From positions 40,495-104,494 of the forward strand of contig JAQTNA010000009.1 in assembly GCA_028714035.1 (NCBI GenBank): a stretch of DNA of 64,000 nt, given 5' to 3'. Made by a program: the position numbers and the translations under genes. The notes beneath the pieces were generated by a model. It searched no databases. It was not told the origin of the DNA and saw only the letters and a program-made list of their open reading frames with translations. Below are positions 39,345-46,648 of the stretch, piece after piece. Every line of letters begins with the position of its first letter. Positions within the stretch are counted from its first letter, which is position 1. The stretch comes from Rhodocyclaceae bacterium (GTDB lineage Bacteria > Pseudomonadota > Gammaproteobacteria > Burkholderiales > Rhodocyclaceae).

Positions 39345-40046
39345 AGTTTCGGGCAGCAGGCTGAACTGGACGAACGAGCCGGGGAGTGGCCGGCTTATGG
39401 CGCGGCGGCGGGGATGCACGGCGGCCGGGGCTTCCGCCAGAACCTCGGGAGAGCGGGCCGCCCGGTACCAGTCGCGGAAGGCGGCCATTTCCCGGCTCAG
39501 GGGCCGGGAGGGGCAGGCGGCAAGCCGGTCGGCTATGGCCTGGGCAATCAGGGCGTCATTGCCCGAGGGGTCGAACGCCAGGGCTTCCTCCCCGCCGATC
39601 GTCCGGCAAAGCGTCCGCGCCTCCTTCAGGGTGCGCAGATAGGCTTCCCGCGGCAGGCTGTCGCCGACTGCCTCGCCGTTCCAGCGCGCCACCCGGTCGG
39701 CAAAGAGTTCCCCGGCGGCGGTCGCCAGGGCATGCACGGCCAGGGGGTCGCCTGCGGCGAAGAACAAGCTGATGGCCGCATCCAGCTGGCGGGAGGCCGC
39801 CTCCAGGCGGGTGAGCTTCGGCTTCTCCCGACGCTTCCTGGCCCCGGCCTCCGACGGAACGGCGGTCTCCGGGGCGGCTTGCTCCGGCGACGGTGCCAGC
39901 GGCCGCTCCTCGATGAGGGCTTGCAGCCGGGCCAGGGCCTGTTCCGGACTCTCCCCCCGGGCCTTGCGATCGGGCAGGCCCGGCACCCAGGCCACATAGG
40001 CCAGGTCCTCCTCGCTCCAGGAGATCTCGGACTGATGCTTCTTCAC
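39339..40046 (-). CDS. Unassigned mutasome-operon protein: HicB-like domain plus helical domain and clamp-like motif
   Basis: 235 aa from GTG 40046 (VKKHQSEISWSEED); GTG 40058 is an alternative, and the upstream ATG at 40136 would overlap imuB by 70 bp. Residues about 1-45 (SEEDLAYVAWVPGLPDRKAR, GESPEQALARLQALIEE) resemble the HicB-like fold in which a Gly-Asp/Glu-(T/S)-Pro-x-x-Ala turn precedes a helix. A charged linker follows, then a helical domain (QLDAAISLFFAAGDPLAVHA, AREARTLC-type helices, ALAFDPSGNDALI). This domain recalls an uncharacterised proteobacterial family with LFF...DP.S.HTL. The last residues, VQFSLLPETL, contain QFSLL, close to the QLSLF-type beta-clamp motif. No HicA-like toxin adjoins. 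It lies 19 bp after imuB, and the stop codon is provided by a family D repeat. Confidence 0.75.
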   Translation of the reverse strand: MKKHQSEISWSEEDLAYVAWVPGLPDRKARGESPEQALARLQALIEERPLAPSPEQAAPETAVPSEAGARKRREKPKLTRLEAASRQLDAAISLFFAAGDPLAVHALATAAGELFADRVARWNGEAVGDSLPREAYLRTLKEARTLCRTIGGEEALAFDPSGNDALIAQAIADRLAACPSRPLSREMAAFRDWYRAARSPEVLAEAPAAVHPRRRAISRPLPGSFVQFSLLPETL

Positions 40047-40065
40047 GGCTCGCCCCACGATTTTC

Positions 40066-41541
40066 TCAGGCGAAGACCCCGTGCAGATACCATTCCGGTG
40101 CGGCACGATGATCGCGGTAGACCCAGAGAAGTTCACCCCGGCGGCTTTTGGCCACGTAGTAGTCGCGGCCCGCCGGGCGGTCGTCCCACCAGCCGGCCTC
40201 GATGCGTTCCGGCCCCTGAAGCAGAATCAGCGGCCCGTGGTAATCGGGCGTGCCGTCCCGACAGGGGAGCGGCCGGGGCGCGCGCAAGAGCCAGACGGGG
40301 CGCGGCGCTGCCACGCCCGGGCCCGGCGTTTGGGCCTTGCCGGCCGCATCCAGCACCGGCGCTGCCCGCCAGGCGGCTTCCGGCCGATGATCCGCCTCCG
40401 TCCTCAGGGCATGCACCCGGCCAGAACCCAGGCGGGCATGCAGGCGTTCCTGCAAATCCCGCCAGCGGCCACCCCGGCCCGGCCCATCCGGAAAGAGGCC
40501 GGCGTTTTCCGCCGCGAAGGGCAGCCAGCCCTCGGCCACCAGAATCATGGACACCACGGGCTGGGACAGTTCCACCCGGTTGAGGCGTTCCCGCAGGAGG
40601 GCGAGAAGACGGGAGGCATGGCGCTCCGGTGCCGCCAGGCCCAGGGAAACGCGCGTCCGTCTCTTGCCGGTATGGCCGAGCATGAGTTCCAGTTGGGAAA
40701 CGCCGGCCCCCCGCCCCCGCAGGAAACCTTCCAGTTCGAGGAGCAGGCGGCGCAGGGGAAATTGCAGGGCCTCCACCCTATCCACCTCGGCCGGCAACTC
40801 CAGGCCGGAAGAGAAGGACTCGGACGGCGTGAACAGGGGGCGCGGATCGGGCAGACTCCCCAGGGCCCGATCCAGCAGCGTCGCCAGTTCCGGGCCGAAG
40901 CGCCGGGCAAAGCCGTCCCGGGGCAGGTCCAGGCAAGCCCCGAGGCGGCGTATGCCCAGGCCTTCCAGCAGGCTGACGCTGCCCTCCGGCCAGCCCAGGA
41001 CGGTCAGATCCAGGGGGCGCAGATGTTCGATCAGACGGGCCGGATCGAAACAACTGCGCAGGCCGGGCCAGACATGGCGCGCCCGTGCCAGCCACCAGGC
41101 GGCAAGGGGCGTGGGGGCCACGGCGGGCACGGCGGAGAAGCCCAGTTCCCGCACGCCCCGGCGTAGCCGCGCCAGGAGCGGCATGAGCCCACCGAAGAGG
41201 GCGAGGCTGGCTTCCACCTCCAGCAGCAGGCCGTTTTTCTCCAGGCTGACCGTGGGGGTGAATTGCCCCGCCCAGCCGGCCAGGCTCGCCAGGGCCGCCT
41301 GTTCCCGGTCCTCATCCCGGGCCATGACCCGGAGGCTGGAACACGGCGCGGGACACAGGGCCTGGGCGGCGGCGAGCGCCATGTCTGGCGCGATGCCCAT
41401 CGCCCGCGCCGCGCCGTTGGCCGCGCACACCTTCAGGCGATGAACCGGCCCGTCGGAGAGCACCAGGGGCACATCCTCCGGCGCACCGCGTGCCGCGGAC
41501 TCCATGGGCAGTTCAGGCAGATAGAGGGCGATCCAGAGCAT
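40066..41541 (-). CDS. imuB: ImuB, Y-family polymerase-like mutasome hub
   Basis: 491 aa. Catalytically inactive Y-family homologue that links DnaE2 and ImuA to the sliding clamp. The opening MLWIALYLPELPMESAARGA replaces the acidic motif of active polymerases. Family blocks follow (VHRLKVCAANGAARAMGIAP, MALAAAQALCPAPC, LFGGLMPLLARLRRGVRELG, TVLGWPEGSVSLLEGLGIRR). The region that often carries the clamp motif reads AAENAGLFPDGPG here, i.e. Glu in place of the usual Gln. It is separated from imuA by a family A repeat. Confidence 0.92.
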   Translation of the reverse strand: MLWIALYLPELPMESAARGAPEDVPLVLSDGPVHRLKVCAANGAARAMGIAPDMALAAAQALCPAPCSSLRVMARDEDREQAALASLAGWAGQFTPTVSLEKNGLLLEVEASLALFGGLMPLLARLRRGVRELGFSAVPAVAPTPLAAWWLARARHVWPGLRSCFDPARLIEHLRPLDLTVLGWPEGSVSLLEGLGIRRLGACLDLPRDGFARRFGPELATLLDRALGSLPDPRPLFTPSESFSSGLELPAEVDRVEALQFPLRRLLLELEGFLRGRGAGVSQLELMLGHTGKRRTRVSLGLAAPERHASRLLALLRERLNRVELSQPVVSMILVAEGWLPFAAENAGLFPDGPGRGGRWRDLQERLHARLGSGRVHALRTEADHRPEAAWRAAPVLDAAGKAQTPGPGVAAPRPVWLLRAPRPLPCRDGTPDYHGPLILLQGPERIEAGWWDDRPAGRDYYVAKSRRGELLWVYRDHRAAPEWYLHGVFA

Positions 41542-41552
41542 GTTCTAAACCC

Positions 41553-41702
41553 TTTCACCGCAAAGACGCAAAGAACGCAACGGGCCGCAAAGAACTGCAA
41601 AGCTCTCAGACTTTGGCCCTGTTGCGGTTCGGGGAGGCTCCGGGCAGCCATGAAAAGGGTTTCCTTTGCGGCCCTTTGCGCCTTGGCGCCTTTGCGGTGA
41701 GG
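41553..41702. repeat. Family A inverted repeat (A4) between imuA and imuB
   Basis: The left arm is TTTCACCGCAAAGACGCAAA and the right arm TTTGCGCCTTGGCGCCTTTG followed by CGGTGAGG. This copy uses an 'AAAGACGCAAAG' variant of the arm. It interrupts the otherwise tightly packed lexA-imuA-imuB operon. Confidence 0.85.
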
Positions 41703-41715
41703 TGTTCATGGTTTT

Positions 41716-42408
41716 TCAATGCACCAACGAAAGGGCGGCCGTCGGTATCCTGGAAATGCCAGCGGGCGCCTGCCCGCGCAAACGCTGGGGCTGGAGCGAC
41801 AGGGAGAGGAGCGACGAGGAGGCGGTGCCGCGACGCTTCAGGAGGCGAACCATCAGGCTTCTCTCCTCCAATGCCAGGGCCAGGCGCAGGGGCGCGGGAG
41901 AAGGCAGGCGCGCCACGCTGGACGGGCGGAAGAGAAAGGCGGGGGTGCCGCCCTCCTCCGCGGCCAGTTGCAGGCGGCGCAACGACCGGTAGTCCACGTT
42001 CTGCTCCGGCCAGGCCAGCACCGCGCCGCAGGCACCGGAACGCAGGGCCTGTTCCGCCCCCCAGAGAGCGTCCCGGGCCGATTCCGGGGCCAGCACCAGG
42101 CAGTGCTCGGGCGCCACGCCGGCGCCGGTCAGGGCCGGGGCATAGGGCACGAAGGGCGGCGCCACCCATACCACCCCCCGCCCTTCCGCGCTCAGGCCGG
42201 CCAGGGCCGGCAGGAGGAGCGATAGTTCGCCGATGCCGGCACAATCCGAGAGTATTTCCGTGAGCCCGTTGCCGGGCCAGCCCCCTCCCGGCAGTTCCGC
42301 GTCCAGAATGGAGAAACCGGAAGGCAGGGAAGGACAGGCGGGCGCGCACACCTCGCCCCCGCGCCAGATGGCGGGGCTGGACAATACGGCGGCAAGATTG
42401 GCATTCAT
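41716..42408 (-). CDS. imuA: ImuA, RecA-like SOS mutasome protein
   Basis: 230 aa. RecA/SulA-like accessory protein needed with ImuB and DnaE2 for damage-induced mutagenesis. The family pattern is [20 protein letters not shown] followed by [21 protein letters not shown] canonical Walker A is absent, as is usual. The stop end reads [14 protein letters not shown], close to the adjoining family A repeat. The start overlaps the lexA stop by 4 bp. Confidence 0.9.
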   Translation of the reverse strand: MNANLAAVLSSPAIWRGGEVCAPACPSLPSGFSILDAELPGGGWPGNGLTEILSDCAGIGELSLLLPALAGLSAEGRGVVWVAPPFVPYAPALTGAGVAPEHCLVLAPESARDALWGAEQALRSGACGAVLAWPEQNVDYRSLRRLQLAAEEGGTPAFLFRPSSVARLPSPAPLRLALALEERSLMVRLLKRRGTASSSLLSLSLQPQRLRGQAPAGISRIPTAALSLVH

Positions 42409-43073
42409 TTTCCATCCTCCATGCGGCGAATGACGCCCACCGCCAGGCCTTCGATCACCAGGGGCTGGCGTTCCAGGTCCACCACGATGGGCTTGAAATC
42501 CGGATTCTCCGGCAACAGTTCGGCCCGGCCGGGCAAGAGGCGCAGGCGCTTCACCGTCACCTCCTCATCCAGCCGCGCCACCACGATCTGGCCCGACCGG
42601 GCCTGGGGCGTGCGATGCACCGCCAGCCAGTCCCCGTCCAGGATGCCCGCGTCCCTCATGCTCAGTCCGCGCACCGTGAGCAGGTAGTCGGCCCGGGGGG
42701 AGAACAGGGACATATCCACGGGGTAGCGGCCGACGATGTGCTCCTGGGCCAGGATGGGGCTGCCCGCGGCCACCCGCCCGATCAGGGGCAGGCCAGGCTC
42801 CAGCGCCTCCACGAGGCGGATGCCGCGGGAAGAGCCGGGCAGAAGCTCGATCAGCCCCTTCTTCGCCAGGGCCTTGAGATGGTCCACCGCCGCCGTCACC
42901 GAGGAAAAACCCAGGGCGCGGGCGATCTCCGCCCGGGTGGGCGGCATGCCGTCCTCCTGGATGCTGCTGCGGATGAGCGCCAGGATTTCCGCCTGCCGGG
43001 CCGTGAGTTGCCGGCCGGAGCCGTCGGAAGAAGCGCCGGAAAAAGCGCGGAAAGAATCGTTTTGCCTGGCCAT
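42405..43073 (-). CDS. lexA: LexA SOS repressor heading the mutasome operon
   Basis: 222 aa. Residues about 22-90 form the winged helix ([20 protein letters not shown], then [20 protein letters not shown]). The self-cleavage site is Ala103-Gly104 ([12 protein letters not shown]). The catalytic pair is Ser138 ([11 protein letters not shown]) and Lys175 ([10 protein letters not shown]). A 20-residue polar N-terminal extension ([19 protein letters not shown]) precedes the usual start. The ATG at 43073 has GGGAGG 6 nt upstream and no alternative Met exists. A consensus LexA box lies 21 bp upstream, so the operon is self-repressed. Another lexA may exist elsewhere. Confidence 0.95.
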   Translation of the reverse strand: MARQNDSFRAFSGASSDGSGRQLTARQAEILALIRSSIQEDGMPPTRAEIARALGFSSVTAAVDHLKALAKKGLIELLPGSSRGIRLVEALEPGLPLIGRVAAGSPILAQEHIVGRYPVDMSLFSPRADYLLTVRGLSMRDAGILDGDWLAVHRTPQARSGQIVVARLDEEVTVKRLRLLPGRAELLPENPDFKPIVVDLERQPLVIEGLAVGVIRRMEDGK

Positions 43074-43093
43074 GGTGGCCTCCCTGGATGCGG

Positions 43094-43113
43094 TACTGTC
43101 AATTTATACAGTA
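43094..43113 (-). promoter_or_regulatory. LexA (SOS) box and lexA promoter
   Basis: TACTGTCAATTTATACAGTA matches the CTGT-N8-ACAG consensus with TA/TA flanks. On the minus strand it includes a TATAAA -10-like hexamer, so LexA binding would cover the promoter. It controls lexA-imuA-imuB-orf-dnaE2. Confidence 0.93.
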
Positions 43114-43133
43114 ACAAGGCAGGCAAGGCAAGC

Positions 43134-43163
43134 AAAAAAAACGGGCCGCCAAGAGGCAGCCCG
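43134..43163 (-). terminator. Intrinsic terminator of ccoG
   Basis: On the minus strand, CGGGCTGCC-TCTT-GGCGGCCCG (one mismatch) is followed by eight T residues. It lies downstream of ccoG and just upstream of the lexA promoter, insulating the SOS operon. A second small hairpin GTCCACCTAAGTGGAC sits at about 43174-43189. Confidence 0.8.
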
Positions 43164-43203
43164 AAGGGGTGGTCCACCTAAGTGGACGGGGAGAAAACTG
43201 ACT

Positions 43204-43358
43204 TACCGTGAAAGTCGCGCCAGCGACTCACGAGGCTCCCCTCGCCCCTTGAGGGGCGAGAGGGGGTTTCGGGGAGCCAGCTCCCCGCCCTCGCAGCCGG
43301 CCGGCAATGCAGTGCCGGCCGTGGGGCGCGGAGGCGGGGGCTGGGGGCGAGGGGTTAC
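43204..43358. repeat. Family C multi-hairpin repeat, copy 2
   Basis: Near-identical to 18825-18978, with compensating-looking differences in its hairpins (CCCCTTGAGGGG instead of GCGCCCTGCGGGGC; GGGGAGCCAGCTCCCC instead of GGGGAGCACGCTCCCC). It lies between the ccoG stop and the ccoG terminator, hence in the 3' untranslated part of the ccoG mRNA. Confidence 0.85.
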
Positions 43359-43403
43359 GATGCCACGGCTTTCATTCCTGGTGAGTCCTTGGATCATGAA
43401 CGG

Positions 43404-44810
43404 CTAACGAGGCAGCATGAAGGTGCTCTTCTCGTGCGCATTCAGCGCGGCGCTGTCCGCGGCAATGATGTCGAAGAAGATCTGGTTCGACCCCTTGGGT
43501 TCGTTGTCCTGGTCGGCGCGCACGGCGATGGACACGGTGCGACTGCTGGCAGAGGGCACGTCAATGTGGGTCGCACCGTTGATGCCGATGCCCTTCAGGC
43601 CGGTCACGGTCAGGTTGTAGGTGTGGGGCTTCTCGTCGGTATTGATCACCCGCAGGGTATAGATGTTCTCGATGCGGCCGTCGTCCGCCTCGCGGGACAG
43701 GATGGTGCGGTCGCGCAGCACGTCCACCTTGAGCGGCAGGCGATGGTTGAGCGCCCAGGTCGTGGCGCCGAGGATCGCCATCAGGATGACCGTATAGATC
43801 ACCACCCGCGGCCGGATGATATGCCCGACCACGCCGCCGTGTTCCGAGGTGCCGGCCAGAGCGTTTTCCGTGGTATAGCGCACCAGGCCCTTGGGCAGCC
43901 CCACCTTCTCCATGACCTCGTCGCAGCCGTCAATACAGGCGGCACAACCGATGCACTCGTATTGCAGGCCATTCCTGATGTCAATGCCGGTCGGGCAGAC
44001 CTGGACGCAGATGCCGCAATCCACGCAATCGCCCTTGGCGGAATCATCCGCACCCTTCTTGCGCGCGCCGCGGGGCTCGCCACGGGCCTCGTCGTAGCTG
44101 ACGATCAGGGTATCCCGATCGAACATCGCGCTCTGGAAGCGGGCGTAGGGGCACATGTACAGACACACCTGCTCGCGCATGAAGCCCGCCATCATGTAGA
44201 GGAAGCCGGCGTAGAAGAAGATCCAGAAGGTCTCCCAGGGGCCCAGGGTCCAGGTCTTGAAGTTGTGGATCAGTTCGGTCATGGGGGTGAAATAACCCAC
44301 CAAGGTGAAACTGGTCCAGAGCGCTACCGCCAGCCACAGGACGTGCTTGGTCAGTTTGAGGCGCGCCTTCGTGGCGGTAAACGGCCCCTTGTCCCGCTTC
44401 ATGCGCACCGCCCGATCACCCTCGATCCATTTTTCGATCCACATGTAGATTTCCGTGTAGACCGTCTGCGGACAGGCATAGCCGCAGAATACCCGCCCCG
44501 CCAGGGCCGTCACCAGGAACAGGGCGTAGGCCATGATGATCAGCAGGATCGCCAGGTAGATCACGTCCTGGGGCCAGAACACCAGGCCGAACAGGTAGAA
44601 CTTGCGCTCGACCAAGTGGAACAGGAGCGCCTGGCGATCATTCCATGGCAGCCAGACCAGGCCATAGAACACGATCTGGGTCAGGACCGCCGCGGCCACA
44701 CGCAGGTTGTCGAAAAGTTTGCCCTGCACCGAGCGCGCGTAGATCGTCTCGTGCTCGGCATACAGGGTTCCAGATTTTTCCTTCTTTTTTTCTTGTGTCA
44801 CTTGGGTCAT
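43404..44810 (-). CDS. ccoG: CcoG/FixG/RdxA-type cytochrome oxidase accessory protein
   Basis: 468 aa. Inner-membrane ferredoxin-like copper reductase used in cbb3-type oxidase assembly. Several hydrophobic helices (VIYLAILLIIMAYALFLVTA, VLWLAVALWTSFTLVGYF) and the conserved FCGYACPQTVYTEIY are present. Two 4Fe-4S motifs occur (CVDCGICVQVCPTG and CIGCAACIDGCDEVM). A periplasmic C-terminal Ig-like domain runs from about residue 350 (TILSREADDGRIENIYTLRV). The usual ccoNOPQ genes are not in this window. It ends in a 3' UTR containing the family C repeat and a terminator. Confidence 0.95.
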   Translation of the reverse strand: MTQVTQEKKKEKSGTLYAEHETIYARSVQGKLFDNLRVAAAVLTQIVFYGLVWLPWNDRQALLFHLVERKFYLFGLVFWPQDVIYLAILLIIMAYALFLVTALAGRVFCGYACPQTVYTEIYMWIEKWIEGDRAVRMKRDKGPFTATKARLKLTKHVLWLAVALWTSFTLVGYFTPMTELIHNFKTWTLGPWETFWIFFYAGFLYMMAGFMREQVCLYMCPYARFQSAMFDRDTLIVSYDEARGEPRGARKKGADDSAKGDCVDCGICVQVCPTGIDIRNGLQYECIGCAACIDGCDEVMEKVGLPKGLVRYTTENALAGTSEHGGVVGHIIRPRVVIYTVILMAILGATTWALNHRLPLKVDVLRDRTILSREADDGRIENIYTLRVINTDEKPHTYNLTVTGLKGIGINGATHIDVPSASSRTVSIAVRADQDNEPKGSNQIFFDIIAADSAALNAHEKSTFMLPR

Positions 44811-44874
44811 GGCTTTTCTCGGAAATATTGGACTGATGGGAAGACGTCAAAAGCGCTATTGTCTCACCGGACAG

Positions 44875-45540
44875 TCACCGACTTGTTACTACAGACACAA
44901 AATCCACCCGTCCCGCACGGGGCATCCCCATTTGCAGGGCGATGAACTCGTCCCGCGTCGTACCTTTCAACTTCGGATTGGCTTCCCGTTCCTCGCCTAT
45001 GCAACTGACCCGCCGGCCGGAGCAGTCATGGGCCGGATAAACCAGGATTTCATCCGGCAAGGCCAGAAGCCGCCGGGTCAAGCTATCGTAAAGCGCCCCC
45101 GGATCGCTGCCCTCCTCATCGGTCGCCCCGCAGCCGCCTATGAGCAGCGCATCCCCGGTAAACACCCGGTCCCGCCACAGGTAACTCATGCAGCCGCGGG
45201 TGTGTCCCGGCGTGCGCCAGGCCCGTATCAATTCGTCGCCGAAAGCCAGCACGTCACCGTCGGCCAGGTAGCGCTCCGCACCCTCCAGGCCGCTCATCTC
45301 ACCGACCACCAGATCGGCCCCGGTGGCAGCCCGGAGGCGCTCGGCCGGCAATGGTCTGGGGGCATGCACATGAGTGAAGAGAATCGCCTCCAGCCTCACC
45401 TGCAACTCTTCCAGCACCCCCGCGTACAGCGAAACCTGGGCGTCGTCCGGGTCAATCAGCACCGCTTCGCGCTTTTCCATATCGGCAAGAAGATAGGAAA
45501 AGCTGCCGGTCGCGGAAGAAAACTGTCGGAAATGAGCCAT
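44875..45540 (-). CDS. ETHE1-like metallo-beta-lactamase-fold protein with altered HxHxDH motif
   Basis: 221 aa from ATG 45540 (MAHFRQFSSATGSFSYLLAD). The general pattern is persulfide dioxygenase-like: iron ligands would be His59, His113 (RTPGHTRGCMSY) and Asp130 (VFTGDALLIGGCG), and the C-terminus has EILVYPAHDCSGRR. The usual THxHADH motif reads THVHAPRPLPAERL, so the Asp and second His of the second metal site are gone although the mono-iron ligands remain. GACCAT, which would encode Asp-His, is present but out of frame (minus strand, 45356-45351). It may be a variant sulfur dioxygenase or a damaged copy. Confidence 0.8.
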   Translation of the reverse strand: MAHFRQFSSATGSFSYLLADMEKREAVLIDPDDAQVSLYAGVLEELQVRLEAILFTHVHAPRPLPAERLRAATGADLVVGEMSGLEGAERYLADGDVLAFGDELIRAWRTPGHTRGCMSYLWRDRVFTGDALLIGGCGATDEEGSDPGALYDSLTRRLLALPDEILVYPAHDCSGRRVSCIGEEREANPKLKGTTRDEFIALQMGMPRAGRVDFVSVVTSR

Positions 45541-46059
45541 GGCAATCAATGGCCCGTCCGAGATGACGACCGAACCGGGGCACGGAGCGCGCCGACCACG
45601 AAAGCTTCCGGCCAATCCGTCACACCTGTTGCCAGAGATGTCATCACCAAGCCCCGATAAAGCATTTGTAGTCATCATTAACAAGTTGCGTGCCAGCTCG
45701 TGCGTCACCAGCCAAAAGAGCAAAGGCAGGGCGCGCCGATCCAAGCCACCCCTCGCCCGCCTTGTCATATAAATCATAGAATTAGAAATTCCGTATATTC
45801 CATATGCACAGACGGCAGCCAAGCGGGCGCCGGCCGGGACTGCCAGAAATGGGGGCGCCTGCGTTGAAAAAGGCGGCAGCCCGGAGGCCTTGGCCGAAAA
45901 AGATGCCATATTCGGCACATGCACTGCCGCGGCGCGCCAAACGAGGCGCTTTTGTCCTCGAAGCTACAACGGGAAGAGGGCAAACCCTGCGATAGCCGTG
46001 CCGGCATCGAACGCCATGCGTTCACGGAACACGGACGGCCCGGGCTCTCGGCCGACGGC
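45541..46059. other. 519-bp intergenic region upstream of the ETHE1-like gene
   Basis: No credible gene; an in-frame extension of the downstream ORF to 45924 has no recognisable sequence. One AT-rich island (about 45765-45806) stands out. It contains the palindrome GAATTAGAAATTC (45779-45791) and TATATT/CATATG stretches, probably the promoter and operator of the ETHE1-like gene about 240 bp downstream. The rest shows no repeat of families A-D. Confidence 0.45.
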
Positions 46060-46485
46060 TTACGGAATCGTCCGGATCAGGCGATCCAGCGGAGTGTCCA
46101 GCACATCCGCCAGGGTGTAGCCATCCAGCACCAGGAACATGGCTTCCAGGGATTCCTGCAGGATGGACTTGAGGCGGCACACGGAGGCGATGCGACAGCA
46201 TTCATTGCCGAAACACTCCACGAGAGCAAGATCGCTCTCGGTCTGGCGCACCACTTCGCCGATCACGATGTCTTCCGGCGCCTTGGCCAGGCGTATGCCT
46301 CCACCCTTGCCCCGCACGGTTTCCAGATAGCCCGCCCGCCCCAGGTGGTGCACCACTTTCATGAGATGGTTCTCGGAGATGGCATAGGCCTGGGCGACCT
46401 CGGCGATGGTCACCAGACGATCCGCATTGACCCCGAGGTAGGCAAGAACCCGGAGACTGTAATCGGAAAAGGAGCTCAACCGCAT
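46060..46485 (-). CDS. nsrR: Rrf2-family NsrR-like nitric-oxide-sensing repressor
   Basis: 141 aa. The N-terminal winged helix opens MRLSSFSDYSLRVLAYLGVN, with ISENHLMKVVHHLGRAGYLE and TVRGKGGGIRLAKAP matching NsrR. Cluster ligands appear as Cys91, Cys97 and Cys103 in CFGNECCRIASVCRLK. There is an additional Cys96 and one extra residue relative to E. coli NsrR. NsrR proteins sense NO through a 2Fe-2S or 4Fe-4S cluster. The next gene on the same strand is the ETHE1-like gene 519 bp away. IscR or RsrR is an alternative but fits less well. Confidence 0.85.
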   Translation of the reverse strand: MRLSSFSDYSLRVLAYLGVNADRLVTIAEVAQAYAISENHLMKVVHHLGRAGYLETVRGKGGGIRLAKAPEDIVIGEVVRQTESDLALVECFGNECCRIASVCRLKSILQESLEAMFLVLDGYTLADVLDTPLDRLIRTIP

Positions 46486-46648
46486 GGTGTTCCTCAGCTA
46501 ATACTGGCGGGCTGAAATGTACCAGTTTGCACCCCCGCTTGGCACGTGCCGCAGCGGATTTTTGCCCTTCGGCGCGGATTTTGTTAAGTTTCGTTCCTTG
46601 AACCCTCGTCGGCCATGCCGCCCGCCAACCTTTCCGGAGGACAACAGG

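Noticed and set aside
39339..40046. HicAB toxin-antitoxin module
   Set aside because: Only a HicB-like N-terminal pattern is present; no HicA-like small basic ORF adjoins, and the protein has an additional domain and sits in the SOS operon.
45541..45924. N-terminal extension of the ETHE1-like protein
   Set aside because: The added residues match no domain, and the conserved core begins at MAHFRQFSS; the region looks like a promoter spacer with an AT-rich island.
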